From Prado023 sp963798745 (lineage in GTDB: Bacteria; Actinomycetota; Actinomycetes; S36-B12; CAIYMF01): DNA of 64,000 nucleotides. The position numbers and the translations under genes are program-made. The notes beneath the pieces were generated by a model, which had not been told where the DNA came from, made no database searches, and was given only the letters and a program-made list of their open reading frames with translations. Location: positions 558,001-622,000 of the forward strand of contig CAWCUF010000003.1 in assembly GCA_963798745.1 (NCBI GenBank), given 5' to 3'. Positions 44,570 through 53,145 of this stretch are shown here, piece by piece. Each line of letters opens with the position of its first letter. Within the stretch, counting starts at the first letter, position 1.

Positions 44570-45361
44570 ATGACTGAGCGGACACCGGCAACCCAGCAGG
44601 CGATCGCGACGGGGGTCGACCAGCCCGCGCTGGCAGGGCTGCGTCGCTGGAACCTGGGCCTGACCGTGCTGCATGCCGCGCAGGCGGTGCTCGTGCTGGT
44701 GCTCGCCAGCGACTTCGCGATCACGGTCACCTCGTCGTTCCCGGCCGGGGCGCCCGGCTCGCAGATCCCGGCCCCCGAGCCCCTGTTCGACGTGCGGATC
44801 GGACTGGCCATCGCGGTGTTCCTCGGTCTGGCCGCCCTGGACCACCTGCTGACCGGGACGGTCCTGCGCGAGCGCTACGAGGACGGGCTGCGCCACGGGA
44901 TCAACCGGTTCCGCTGGGTCGAGTACTCCTTCAGCGCCACGATCATGCTCATCCTCATCGCCTTCTACAACGGGATCACCGGGATCGACGCGGTCATCGC
45001 GATCGCCGGCGCCAACGTCGCGATGATCCTGTTCGGCTGGCTGCAGGAGTCGACGAACCCGCCCGGACGGACCAGCACGTCACTGCTGCCGTTCTGGTTC
45101 GGCACGCTGGTGGGGCTGGCTCCGTGGCTGGCCATCACGATCAACCTCGTCGGCGCCGACGAGGTGCCCGGCTTCGTCTACGGGATCTTCGTCTCGCTGT
45201 TCGTCTTCTTCTCCAGCTTCGGGCTCAACCAGTGGTTGCAGTACAAGGGCGTGGGCCCCTGGGCGAACTACGCCTACGGCGAGAAGGTCTACCTGGTGCT
45301 CAGCCTGGTGGCCAAGAGCGCCTTGGCCTGGCAGATCTTCGCCGGGTCGTTGGCGGGCTGA
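44570..45361 (+). CDS. Heliorhodopsin
   Basis: The 263-residue protein has seven TM helices. TM7 contains the retinal Schiff-base lysine (VYLVLSLVAKSALAWQIF, K249). TM3 has RWVEYSFSA with the counterion Glu118. His35 (TM1) and His92 (TM2) match the conserved internal histidines of heliorhodopsin 48C12. Heliorhodopsins face inward relative to type-1 rhodopsins and pump no known ion; a sensory or enzyme-regulating role is proposed. AGGAA lies 5 bp before ATG 44570. Its stop overlaps the DUF427 start by one base. No retinal synthesis genes (blh, crt) are in the window. Confidence 0.93.
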   Translation: MTERTPATQQAIATGVDQPALAGLRRWNLGLTVLHAAQAVLVLVLASDFAITVTSSFPAGAPGSQIPAPEPLFDVRIGLAIAVFLGLAALDHLLTGTVLRERYEDGLRHGINRFRWVEYSFSATIMLILIAFYNGITGIDAVIAIAGANVAMILFGWLQESTNPPGRTSTSLLPFWFGTLVGLAPWLAITINLVGADEVPGFVYGIFVSLFVFFSSFGLNQWLQYKGVGPWANYAYGEKVYLVLSLVAKSALAWQIFAGSLAG

Positions 45362-45864
45362 TGTTCGGCCGACCCAGGCGCGACCCCGTCGCCCCCGGTC
45401 AGGAGTCGGTGTGGGACTACCCGCGCCCACCGGCCCTGGTCGCCAGCACCGAGCACGTCACCGTGGCGCACGGCGGCGTGCTGGTCGCCGACACCCGGGC
45501 CGCCTGGCGCATCCTCGAGACGGCACACGCCCCGGCTTACTACCTGCCCGCTGCTGACGTGCGCGTCGACTGGCTGGTCGAGTCCGGGCGGTCCACGGCC
45601 TGCGAGTTCAAGGGCCGGGCCAGCTACGCCGACCTCGCCGTGCCCGACCGACCGGTGGTGCGCGAGGCCTGCTGGTGGTACCCGGCGCCCACCGCCGCCT
45701 ACGCGGAGCTGGCGGGAGCGATCTGCTTCTACCCGCAGCGGGTGGATCGGTGCACAGTCGACGGCGAGGTGGTCGTGCCGTTGGCCAGCCCGTTCTACGG
45801 TGACTGGCCGACCAGCCGGATCGCCGGCCCGTGGAAGGGCGCCCCCGGCACGGACTGGTGGTGA
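45361..45864 (+). CDS. DUF427 family protein, translationally coupled to heliorhodopsin
   Basis: The 167-residue protein has the DUF427 core: ESVWDYPRPP, VADTRAAWRILETAHAP, YYLP, TACEFKGRASY and WWYPAPTAAYAEL. DUF427 is a small beta-rich (beta-tent) fold with no settled biochemistry. ATG 45361 shares its A with the heliorhodopsin TGA, so ribosomes are likely to pass directly from one to the other. This suggests the two proteins act together. Confidence 0.85.
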   Translation: MFGRPRRDPVAPGQESVWDYPRPPALVASTEHVTVAHGGVLVADTRAAWRILETAHAPAYYLPAADVRVDWLVESGRSTACEFKGRASYADLAVPDRPVVREACWWYPAPTAAYAELAGAICFYPQRVDRCTVDGEVVVPLASPFYGDWPTSRIAGPWKGAPGTDWW

Positions 45865-46019
45865 GGCACGTGGTGCCTGGCAAACCGTGCAGTCCGGCGT
45901 GGCGCGCGGTGCCCAACGGGTTGCGGACTCGGTTCGAGTCGTGCTCGCTGCTGCCGAGCTGGGGGTAGCGCCCGACCTGCTCGATGCGCCATCCTGAGGC
46001 CCCGACGAAGGGCTCGACG

Positions 46020-49000
46020 ATGACCGCTTCCCGCCCCGTCCTTCCCGCGGATCGCGAGCGCAGGATTCGTGCCGAGATCGGGCGGGGGGTTGGCCTGCCT
46101 GACCGTATGCGGACCGCTTTCGAGCGGGCCCTCGGAGCCGACCTCGGACAGGTGCGCCTGCACGACGACGAGACGGCCGATGGGCTCGCCCGCGCACTGG
46201 ATGCCGACGCGTTCACCACCGGCGCGGACGTGTTCTTCCGATCGGGGACCCTGCGTCGGCACTCCGATGCCGGACTCGAAGTGCTCGCCCACGAGGTCGC
46301 TCACGTGGTCCAGCAGGCTGGGGACCGCCGGCCAGACCAGACGCGGTCGGCCGTCATCGAGGCAGAAGCCGAGGCCAGCGCGTTCGCGCACGCCTTCACG
46401 GCCGGCCGTCTGCCGGACTGTCCGCAATCCCTGCGGGCCAGGCCGTTGGACCGCGGCGACGCCCTGGTCGTGCAGTGCCACTCCTCGTGGGAGCACCGGA
46501 TGCTGGGCGACCTGCGCACCCTGGACTTCGGCACGATCGCCGCCGGCGGCGACCGGCGCAAGGCCTACCTGAAACGCCTGCAGAAGTTCCTGGCGATGTG
46601 GCACACGAACCCGAAGGCGGTCACCGCAGACCGGATCATCAGCGAGTTCCCGGACCTCCGTCCCCTGCGGCTGCATGGCAGCGGCCTGGTCGTCACCTAC
46701 GGCGAGCTGAACACCCTCGCCGACTACCTGGCCACCCCTGCCGAACTGGACCGCATGCCCGAGCCACTCCTCCTGCCGCTCCTGCAGCAGGTGCGCCAGG
46801 AGGGATTCGCGTGGGTCACGTGGGTGATCGAGGAGAAGTGGCTGGACAAGGTGGTCTTCTTCGGCGGGTTCGAGGGCTCTGTTGCCGACACGCTGGGCAA
46901 CGACACCGCCGATGCGATCTGGGAGACCAGCAAGCTGGAGGACTTCACCAAGGCCTTCGGGCCCAGGGGCATCGATCACTATCAGGGGCTGCTCTCGCGC
47001 AACGCCTGCCACTTCGCGCCGCACTCGTGGTACCGCTGGGAGCAGTTCCACCTGGAGGCCCGGAGCTTCGCCGTGGAGGCGTTCCATGCCACTGGTGACC
47101 GCAAGGACCGGCTCACCAACCTCGCCTGGATCCACCACGGCTACGCCGACCACTTCCTGCACGACTCGTTCGCGGCCGGCCACCTGATCAACAAGACTCT
47201 GGTGATGCAGTGGTACCTCGACTGGGTCGGCAACACGTGGACCCCGGTGCCCGACTGGGACCTCGTGCAGTTCATGACCCTCGCACACCAGCCGGACCTG
47301 GCGGGGCGGCCCCTCTACTCGGCGTTCGACAACCCCAGTGCCCGGGGCGCGGTTCGCGACCCGCAGACCGCCAGCGAGCACTGGTCGCTGGCCCGGCGGA
47401 TGGCAGTCTCCGGGGTGCGGGCCGACGGCAGCACTGTTGAGGGGTCCTACAAGCGGTGGCGGGCGTTCCTCGGCGCCGGCGTGGTGCAGGTCGCCAGCAA
47501 CATCGTCCACGACCACTTCAACTCCTCGTCGCTGTGGGTGTCCTCCCAGGCCCACGCTGAGCCCTACCAGATCTGGGGCGACAACACGATGATCCGGGGC
47601 GGTGGCGGCTACCAGATCGCCAGTGCGACTGCCCAGCTGTCGCAGAAGTCCCTGAGCGACCTGCTCGACACCGGCTCGACCAACGTCAGCACTGGTGACA
47701 TCGCCAGCAACTTCCCGTCACGGGTGCATCCCGCCTACAACATCGGACCTCAACCGCTGGAGCAATGGGTCCACGGCTACCAGAAGCAGGCCGCCGGCCT
47801 GTTCGACGGACTCAAGAATCGGCTCGTGGGAGGCATCCGCACGCGACTCGCGCCGGTCAACATCGACAGCACGGGCGGCTGGCGCTGGGAGCAGGTCGCG
47901 GGGAAGGCCACGGACATCGCCGTCGGCGGCGACGGCGTGGTGTGGTCACTCGGCGCCCTGGACGCGCAGGGCAACGGACCGGTCCAGCGTTGGGAGCCGT
48001 CGTCGTCGTCGTGGCAGGCCCACGGCGGCGCCGGGGTGCGCATCGCCGCCGACGGGGCCGGCGTCCTGTGGGTCGTGAACGCTTCCGGCTACTCCTACCG
48101 CAGGGCCCTGGGTGGTGAGGCATGGGAGATCGGTGAACGGCCGAAGGTGGGCGGCGTCGATGGCCTGGCTGATATCGCGGCGGGGACCGATGGGTCCGTG
48201 TGGGGGCTTGCGAAGGGCGCGGCGCCAGGCGGCCAGCAGCTCCTGCACTGCGTTCCTGGCAACGGCACGCACACCTGGCAGCCGGTGGGCGGTGGCGCGA
48301 CGGCTGTGTCGGTCGGGCCCGATGGGCTCCCCTGGGTCGTCAACAGCGCTGGCGCCGTCATGAACCTGACCCCCGGTCCAGGGCCCGACCGGTACGCCGG
48401 CACCGCAGCGACGTGGACCGACGTCTCCGTCCAGGGGCGCAGGGCCAGCGACGTCGGCCTCGGAGTCGGGACGCTGCTCCGCGCGTGGGTCACCACGGAC
48501 ACGAGCATCTTCGCGTGGAACGGCAGAGCGCCCAACCAGCCGACATCGGGTACCCGAGTGCAACTGGACTGGGAGGACCTGGGCGGTGGGGCGGTCCGCG
48601 TCGCCACCGGACCCGAGGGCCTCCCGTGGGTGGTCAACCAGGCGGGAAGCGTCTATCGGCTCGTGGCCAGTCCGATCGCCACGACCGAGTTCAGCACCCC
48701 CGACGCGGGCAAGGTCAGGGGCACGGCGCTGGCGACCCGCGGCTCACTGTTCCAGGACGAGTCCGTGTCGATCAACGGGTCCACCGACCTGAGCAAGGTC
48801 ATCGTGGGCAACAGCGGCGCTCGGGTGTACTCGATGCGCCTCGAACGATCGCCCATCCCCGGGGTGTTCTACCGACTCTTCGTCGAAGGTCAGGGCCCGG
48901 CGGGAGCGCTGTCCGGTTCCATGTACATCTACATCGAGGACGAGGGCCGCTTCACCGAGTACAAGACGTTCTTCTCCCGAGAACACCACACCCTCACCAT

Positions 49001-49076
49001 CGACTACAACGGCACGAAGGCCGGGATCACGCGGATCAGCTGGTCGGACGGGAACGACCCAAGGCCACCTCGCTGA
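46020..49076 (+). CDS. DUF4157 / Zn-phospholipase-C-like / tectonin multidomain protein
   Basis: The 1018-residue protein starts with a DUF4157 domain holding a zinc-protease-like HEVAHVVQQ (91-99). Residues about 150-600 contain clustered HFAPHSW, WIHHGYADHFLHD (370-382) and IVHDHF (496-500) motifs, like Zn-dependent phospholipase C/P1-nuclease folds. About 615-900 are tectonin beta-propeller repeats (DIAVGGDGVVWSL, WVVNASG). The last 110 residues are a separate beta-sandwich. DUF4157 is a marker of effectors loaded into extracellular contractile injection systems. No signal peptide is present. GAAGGG precedes ATG 46020; an upstream ATG at 45984 is possible. Confidence 0.8.
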   Translation: MTASRPVLPADRERRIRAEIGRGVGLPDRMRTAFERALGADLGQVRLHDDETADGLARALDADAFTTGADVFFRSGTLRRHSDAGLEVLAHEVAHVVQQAGDRRPDQTRSAVIEAEAEASAFAHAFTAGRLPDCPQSLRARPLDRGDALVVQCHSSWEHRMLGDLRTLDFGTIAAGGDRRKAYLKRLQKFLAMWHTNPKAVTADRIISEFPDLRPLRLHGSGLVVTYGELNTLADYLATPAELDRMPEPLLLPLLQQVRQEGFAWVTWVIEEKWLDKVVFFGGFEGSVADTLGNDTADAIWETSKLEDFTKAFGPRGIDHYQGLLSRNACHFAPHSWYRWEQFHLEARSFAVEAFHATGDRKDRLTNLAWIHHGYADHFLHDSFAAGHLINKTLVMQWYLDWVGNTWTPVPDWDLVQFMTLAHQPDLAGRPLYSAFDNPSARGAVRDPQTASEHWSLARRMAVSGVRADGSTVEGSYKRWRAFLGAGVVQVASNIVHDHFNSSSLWVSSQAHAEPYQIWGDNTMIRGGGGYQIASATAQLSQKSLSDLLDTGSTNVSTGDIASNFPSRVHPAYNIGPQPLEQWVHGYQKQAAGLFDGLKNRLVGGIRTRLAPVNIDSTGGWRWEQVAGKATDIAVGGDGVVWSLGALDAQGNGPVQRWEPSSSSWQAHGGAGVRIAADGAGVLWVVNASGYSYRRALGGEAWEIGERPKVGGVDGLADIAAGTDGSVWGLAKGAAPGGQQLLHCVPGNGTHTWQPVGGGATAVSVGPDGLPWVVNSAGAVMNLTPGPGPDRYAGTAATWTDVSVQGRRASDVGLGVGTLLRAWVTTDTSIFAWNGRAPNQPTSGTRVQLDWEDLGGGAVRVATGPEGLPWVVNQAGSVYRLVASPIATTEFSTPDAGKVRGTALATRGSLFQDESVSINGSTDLSKVIVGNSGARVYSMRLERSPIPGVFYRLFVEGQGPAGALSGSMYIYIEDEGRFTEYKTFFSREHHTLTIDYNGTKAGITRISWSDGNDPRPPR

Positions 49077-49305
49077 CGCATCCGTCTCGGGCGTGCCTGT
49101 CCATCCGCACATGCACCCGGCTCGGACCCGTGGTGAGGCAGCCCAGGATCCGTTCCGGTTGGACGCGCTGGAGACCTCCGAAGCGGCATGGATCATGGGC
49201 GAGCAATCCCTTGAAGTGGCTTACGTCACAGGACTAGCCTCGGCAGCGACGGCAGGCCAGCGCCAACGCCAGCCCGGGTAGGTCTGCCGGGAGAGGCGAT
49301 CACCG

Positions 49306-52300
49306 ATGGAATCCACGCCACGACCGAGCCGCCGCCCAACTCCGGCCAGCCGCCCAACTCCGAGTCGCCGTCCAGCTGATCGTCGACCTGCGCGCCCAGG
49401 CCCCAGGGATCCCCACGTCCTGGCGGTCGAGCACGAGCCGCTCCTCGTGATGACCGAGGTGGGGTTGCCCACGGTCACCGTGGACGGCCACTGGTTCCGC
49501 CTGCTGCGCCCGGGTGACCTGGTCGCCCTGGACGTGCGCGCCCACGGGATGGACCTCGTGTCCGACGACGCGGGTGTGGCGCTGGTCCCCCGCGGGGCGG
49601 GCGCGCGCCTGGAGGTCCGCTACTCGTTCCAGCACGCGATCGAGACCGCCGAGCCGGAGATGGTCGCCCCACCCCCGCCCACCCCGGTCCCCATCCAGGC
49701 CCGGGCCGCCCGGGGCAGCCGGCTGGTCTACGCCGTCGATGCCGACGACCGGATCGAGTACAGCGTCGCCGGCGTGCTCGCGGCGATGAGCCGGCTGCCG
49801 CTGGTCGTGGTGCCCCTGGCCACCCCACGGGCGTTCCCGCGGCAGTTCCGGCCCAAGGACTTCGTGGGACTCGTGGGTTCGGTGACGCTGCCCGGCGGGA
49901 TCCGGCTGCTGCGCACCCCGGTCGGCCTCGTCCTGGCCCCCGCGGGACGCCAGCGTCGTGCCCGCCAGACCGACCGGGGCCGCGCCCTGATCTCGGCGGC
50001 CACCTCACTGCGGACCGCACGCGTCCTGATGGCCGCAGAGCGCCCCGTGGACCTCAGCGGCGTGGAGTTCAGCGGCCCGGGCGCGAGTACCGGCAGCCTC
50101 GGCGTCGGTGAGTTGACGTTCCGACCCCCCATCGTGCGACCGGTGCGCCAACGACCCCGGGCCCCGCGCGCTGACGAGACCGCCATCGAGGCGCCCTTCC
50201 GGCTCCTGCTCTCGCCGAGTTCGCTCGGCGGGTTCGCCCACGCAACCACGCCGGTCGGTGTACCTGCCGATCCCGCCCGGCCGCGCGACCCCGAGCGGAT
50301 CGAGCTGTGGCACAGCCGGCTCGGCGTGCGTCGGGTGGCAGCGGACGGGACCGTCCACGTGGACGAGACACGTGACCCGCAGAAGGCAGTCCGTGCCGTG
50401 TGGGCCCGTGACCTCGACCAACCCACCCCCGGCACGATCGGCTTCCTGTCGGCCCTGACCGGCGAGAACCGGGAGGTGCTCGTCCGGCAGAGCGCCGACC
50501 CGCGGATCGCCCCACCGCAGCCCGTGGACGCCGACCGGCTCTACCTCAGCGCCCTGGGCGCCTGGCTCGAGCTGCACGGCCGATGGGAGATCAAGCCCTA
50601 CGCCACCGCGGGCCTGCCCAGCATCGAAGCCTGGGACCATGAGGCGACCAGCGGCCGCGACCAGTACGTCCGCGTGGTCGAGCCGTACTACCTGTTCCCG
50701 TTCGGGCACCGGGCCAGCCTCATCACCATCACCGAGCGCAAGATCAAGGACCAGCTCGGGCCACAGGCCCGGCTCTACCAGCGCAAGTTCATCACGATCG
50801 CCGAGCCGGTCCGCGGCTTCGAGGACCGCACCATGCCGTTCCTGCAGGTCCGGATCCGGCCCCTGGTCACACCCAACCTGGACTTCAAGCTCCCCCTGGG
50901 GTCGCCGCCGAACGTGGCCGGAGCGGTGGGCGCCTACGGCGACGACCTGTTCTGGCCGATCGTGGCGGGGGCCAAGTACCGGTTCGTCCTCGACTGCCTG
51001 GACCACGACGGCCGCCGGGTGATCCTGCGTGCCCCACTGCTCGCGGTCGCCGCACACCTGGGCACTGCCACGCAGAAGACCGACATCGTGACTGCATACA
51101 CGACGGACCCGGAACGCCCGATCCCCGCCGAGGGGCAGTCAGTGGCGATGGCCCCGAGCACGCTGCCCGGGGACACGGCGTTCGAGACGGTGACGCTGCG
51201 GTTCACCGGCGACCCCGGATCACCGGGCGAGCAGACCTCGGCCCCGCACCTGGCCGAATCTGACCTGGTCATACCGGCCATGCGACACCTGGCCCCGAGC
51301 AGCGACCCGGTCACAGTGTCCTACGCGCAGGCCTACCTGGCCGGCGGGTTCATGGGGAGCAACGCCTCTGCCCAGGTGCTGCTCGCGCTGAAGACGATGA
51401 CGCAGATCTCGTTCGGCGGCGGCACCGAGCGGGCCGGTGGGTTCGTCCAGCCCGACCTGCCGGTGCGTGGGCTGTCCCGCGCGATCGGTCTCGTGGGCGA
51501 CATCGACTCGGTGGTCAACCCGCCCAGCCCCGCGCAGGCGTTCGACCCGCAGGCCTTCCTCGCCGGCGCGCTGCCGAAGCTTTTCGGACTGTTCGAGCTG
51601 ACCGACATCCTCGCCCTCGCGGGCCTGGACAAGGCGCCCACCTTCGTGACCGAACAGCTCGACCGGGTCGCCGCCCTGCTGGCCGACCTCGACGACCTCA
51701 CCGGCGCCCTGCAGCGCGCGATCACCCGCCTGGCCGATGACGCGACCACGGCACCGACCACCGCACTCAAGGACCAGGCGGCAGCGGCGCAGGCCCAGAT
51801 CGCCGCCGTACACGGCACCTTCGCCGCCCGGGTGGGCGAGTTGCACGATGCACTGGACGACCTGATGTCCCTGGGCGATCCCAGCGACCTGCCGGCCGTC
51901 ACCGCGGCCGTGTCCGGGCTGCTGGACACGTTGGCCGGCTTCGTCACCGATCTGGCCACGACGGCGCGCACCGTGCCGCTGCCACCGGCGGTCAAGGCCG
52001 AACTCGAGCGACTCGTCGGCGCACTGGCCCCGGTGCTCGACGCCGCCGAGATCGCGCACACGCTCGAGGCGATCGCGGACTTCGTCAACGGACTGGACCC
52101 GGCCAACGGTGCGGTGCGGGCGCGCTTCCAGTGGCGCCCGACGCTGACGAACTTCCCGAGCTCGGCGACCACCGCCGACGATGCGCTGTTCTTCGTCAAG
52201 CCCGACGGCTTCCTGCTCTCGGTGGAGGCCCGGGCCTCCGGCGCCGAGGGCGTGGGTGTCGATGTGCTGGCCGAGCTCGCCGATTTCGGGCTGAACCTGT

Positions 52301-53142
52301 TCCCGGGCGCCTCACTGCTGACGATGGGCTTCGACCGGCTCGCGTTCCGCGCCGCCAGCGGGCGCAAGCCCGAGGTGGACGTGGTCTTCACCGGGATGCA
52401 GTGGCAGGGGGTGCTGGGCTTCATCGAGACGCTCAAGGAGCTCGTACCCTTCGACGGGTTCTCCGACCCGCCCTACGTGGATGTGAGAACCGACGGGGTC
52501 ACCGCCGGCTTCGACCTGGCGCTGCCCAACATCGCGGTCGGGATGTTCAGCCTCGAGAACATCAGCCTCGGTGCCGATGTCCGGGTGCCCTTCCTGGGCG
52601 ATGCCGTGACGGTCGGGTTCAACTTCTGCACCCGGGACAAGCCGTTCCGGATGACGGTCATGTGCATCGGCGGCGGCGGGTTCGTCGGCCTGCGCCTGTC
52701 ACCCAAGGGCCTGGTCGTGCTCGAGATGTCGCTGGAGGCCGGGGCCAGCCTGTCGATCAACCTCGGCGTGGCCTCCGGATCGGTGTCGATCATGGTCGGG
52801 CTGTACCTGCGCCTCGAGGGCGAGGAGGGCTCGCTGACCGGCTACTTCCGGATCCGCGGCGAGATGGACGTGCTGGGCCTGATCTCGGCGTCGATCACCC
52901 TCGAGCTGTCGCTGACCTACGAGTTCGCCACCGGCAAGATGGTCGGCCGGGCCAGCATCAGCATCGAGGTCGAGGTGCTGTTCTTCTCGTTCTCCGTCGA
53001 GGTCAGCTGCGAGCGCCGGCTCGCCGGCTCGAACGGCGACCCCACCTTCGCCGCAGTGCTCGGCGTCCCGGAGGACGGCACCCCAGTCGTGGAAGTGCCC
53101 TCCGCCTGGGCCGACTACTGCGCCGCCTTTGCAGGAGCGTGA
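49306..53142 (+). CDS. Giant protein of unknown family with amphipathic beta-rich C-terminus
   Basis: I recognise no named family in this 1278-residue protein. The first 40 residues are Pro/Arg-rich. Residues about 60-700 look globular and beta-rich. Residues about 770-930 are Leu/Ala-rich helices, possibly coiled coil (LADLDDLTGALQRAITRLAD). The last 300 residues are a run of alternating hydrophobic/polar strands (VVLEMSLEAGASLSINLGVA, SISIEVEVLFFSFSVEVSCE), suggesting a large beta-sheet or tube. There is no signal peptide. GGGAGAGG precedes ATG 49306. It lies 229 bp after the DUF4157 gene and 3 bp before the next giant gene, so the three are probably one transcription unit. Confidence 0.75.
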   Translation: MESTPRPSRRPTPASRPTPSRRPADRRPARPGPRDPHVLAVEHEPLLVMTEVGLPTVTVDGHWFRLLRPGDLVALDVRAHGMDLVSDDAGVALVPRGAGARLEVRYSFQHAIETAEPEMVAPPPPTPVPIQARAARGSRLVYAVDADDRIEYSVAGVLAAMSRLPLVVVPLATPRAFPRQFRPKDFVGLVGSVTLPGGIRLLRTPVGLVLAPAGRQRRARQTDRGRALISAATSLRTARVLMAAERPVDLSGVEFSGPGASTGSLGVGELTFRPPIVRPVRQRPRAPRADETAIEAPFRLLLSPSSLGGFAHATTPVGVPADPARPRDPERIELWHSRLGVRRVAADGTVHVDETRDPQKAVRAVWARDLDQPTPGTIGFLSALTGENREVLVRQSADPRIAPPQPVDADRLYLSALGAWLELHGRWEIKPYATAGLPSIEAWDHEATSGRDQYVRVVEPYYLFPFGHRASLITITERKIKDQLGPQARLYQRKFITIAEPVRGFEDRTMPFLQVRIRPLVTPNLDFKLPLGSPPNVAGAVGAYGDDLFWPIVAGAKYRFVLDCLDHDGRRVILRAPLLAVAAHLGTATQKTDIVTAYTTDPERPIPAEGQSVAMAPSTLPGDTAFETVTLRFTGDPGSPGEQTSAPHLAESDLVIPAMRHLAPSSDPVTVSYAQAYLAGGFMGSNASAQVLLALKTMTQISFGGGTERAGGFVQPDLPVRGLSRAIGLVGDIDSVVNPPSPAQAFDPQAFLAGALPKLFGLFELTDILALAGLDKAPTFVTEQLDRVAALLADLDDLTGALQRAITRLADDATTAPTTALKDQAAAAQAQIAAVHGTFAARVGELHDALDDLMSLGDPSDLPAVTAAVSGLLDTLAGFVTDLATTARTVPLPPAVKAELERLVGALAPVLDAAEIAHTLEAIADFVNGLDPANGAVRARFQWRPTLTNFPSSATTADDALFFVKPDGFLLSVEARASGAEGVGVDVLAELADFGLNLFPGASLLTMGFDRLAFRAASGRKPEVDVVFTGMQWQGVLGFIETLKELVPFDGFSDPPYVDVRTDGVTAGFDLALPNIAVGMFSLENISLGADVRVPFLGDAVTVGFNFCTRDKPFRMTVMCIGGGGFVGLRLSPKGLVVLEMSLEAGASLSINLGVASGSVSIMVGLYLRLEGEEGSLTGYFRIRGEMDVLGLISASITLELSLTYEFATGKMVGRASISIEVEVLFFSFSVEVSCERRLAGSNGDPTFAAVLGVPEDGTPVVEVPSAWADYCAAFAGA

Positions 53143-53145
53143 ACG

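Noticed and set aside
45925..45950. tRNA T-arm (GGTTCGAGTC)
   Set aside because: The flanking bases do not form the five-base stem and no acceptor or anticodon arms are found.
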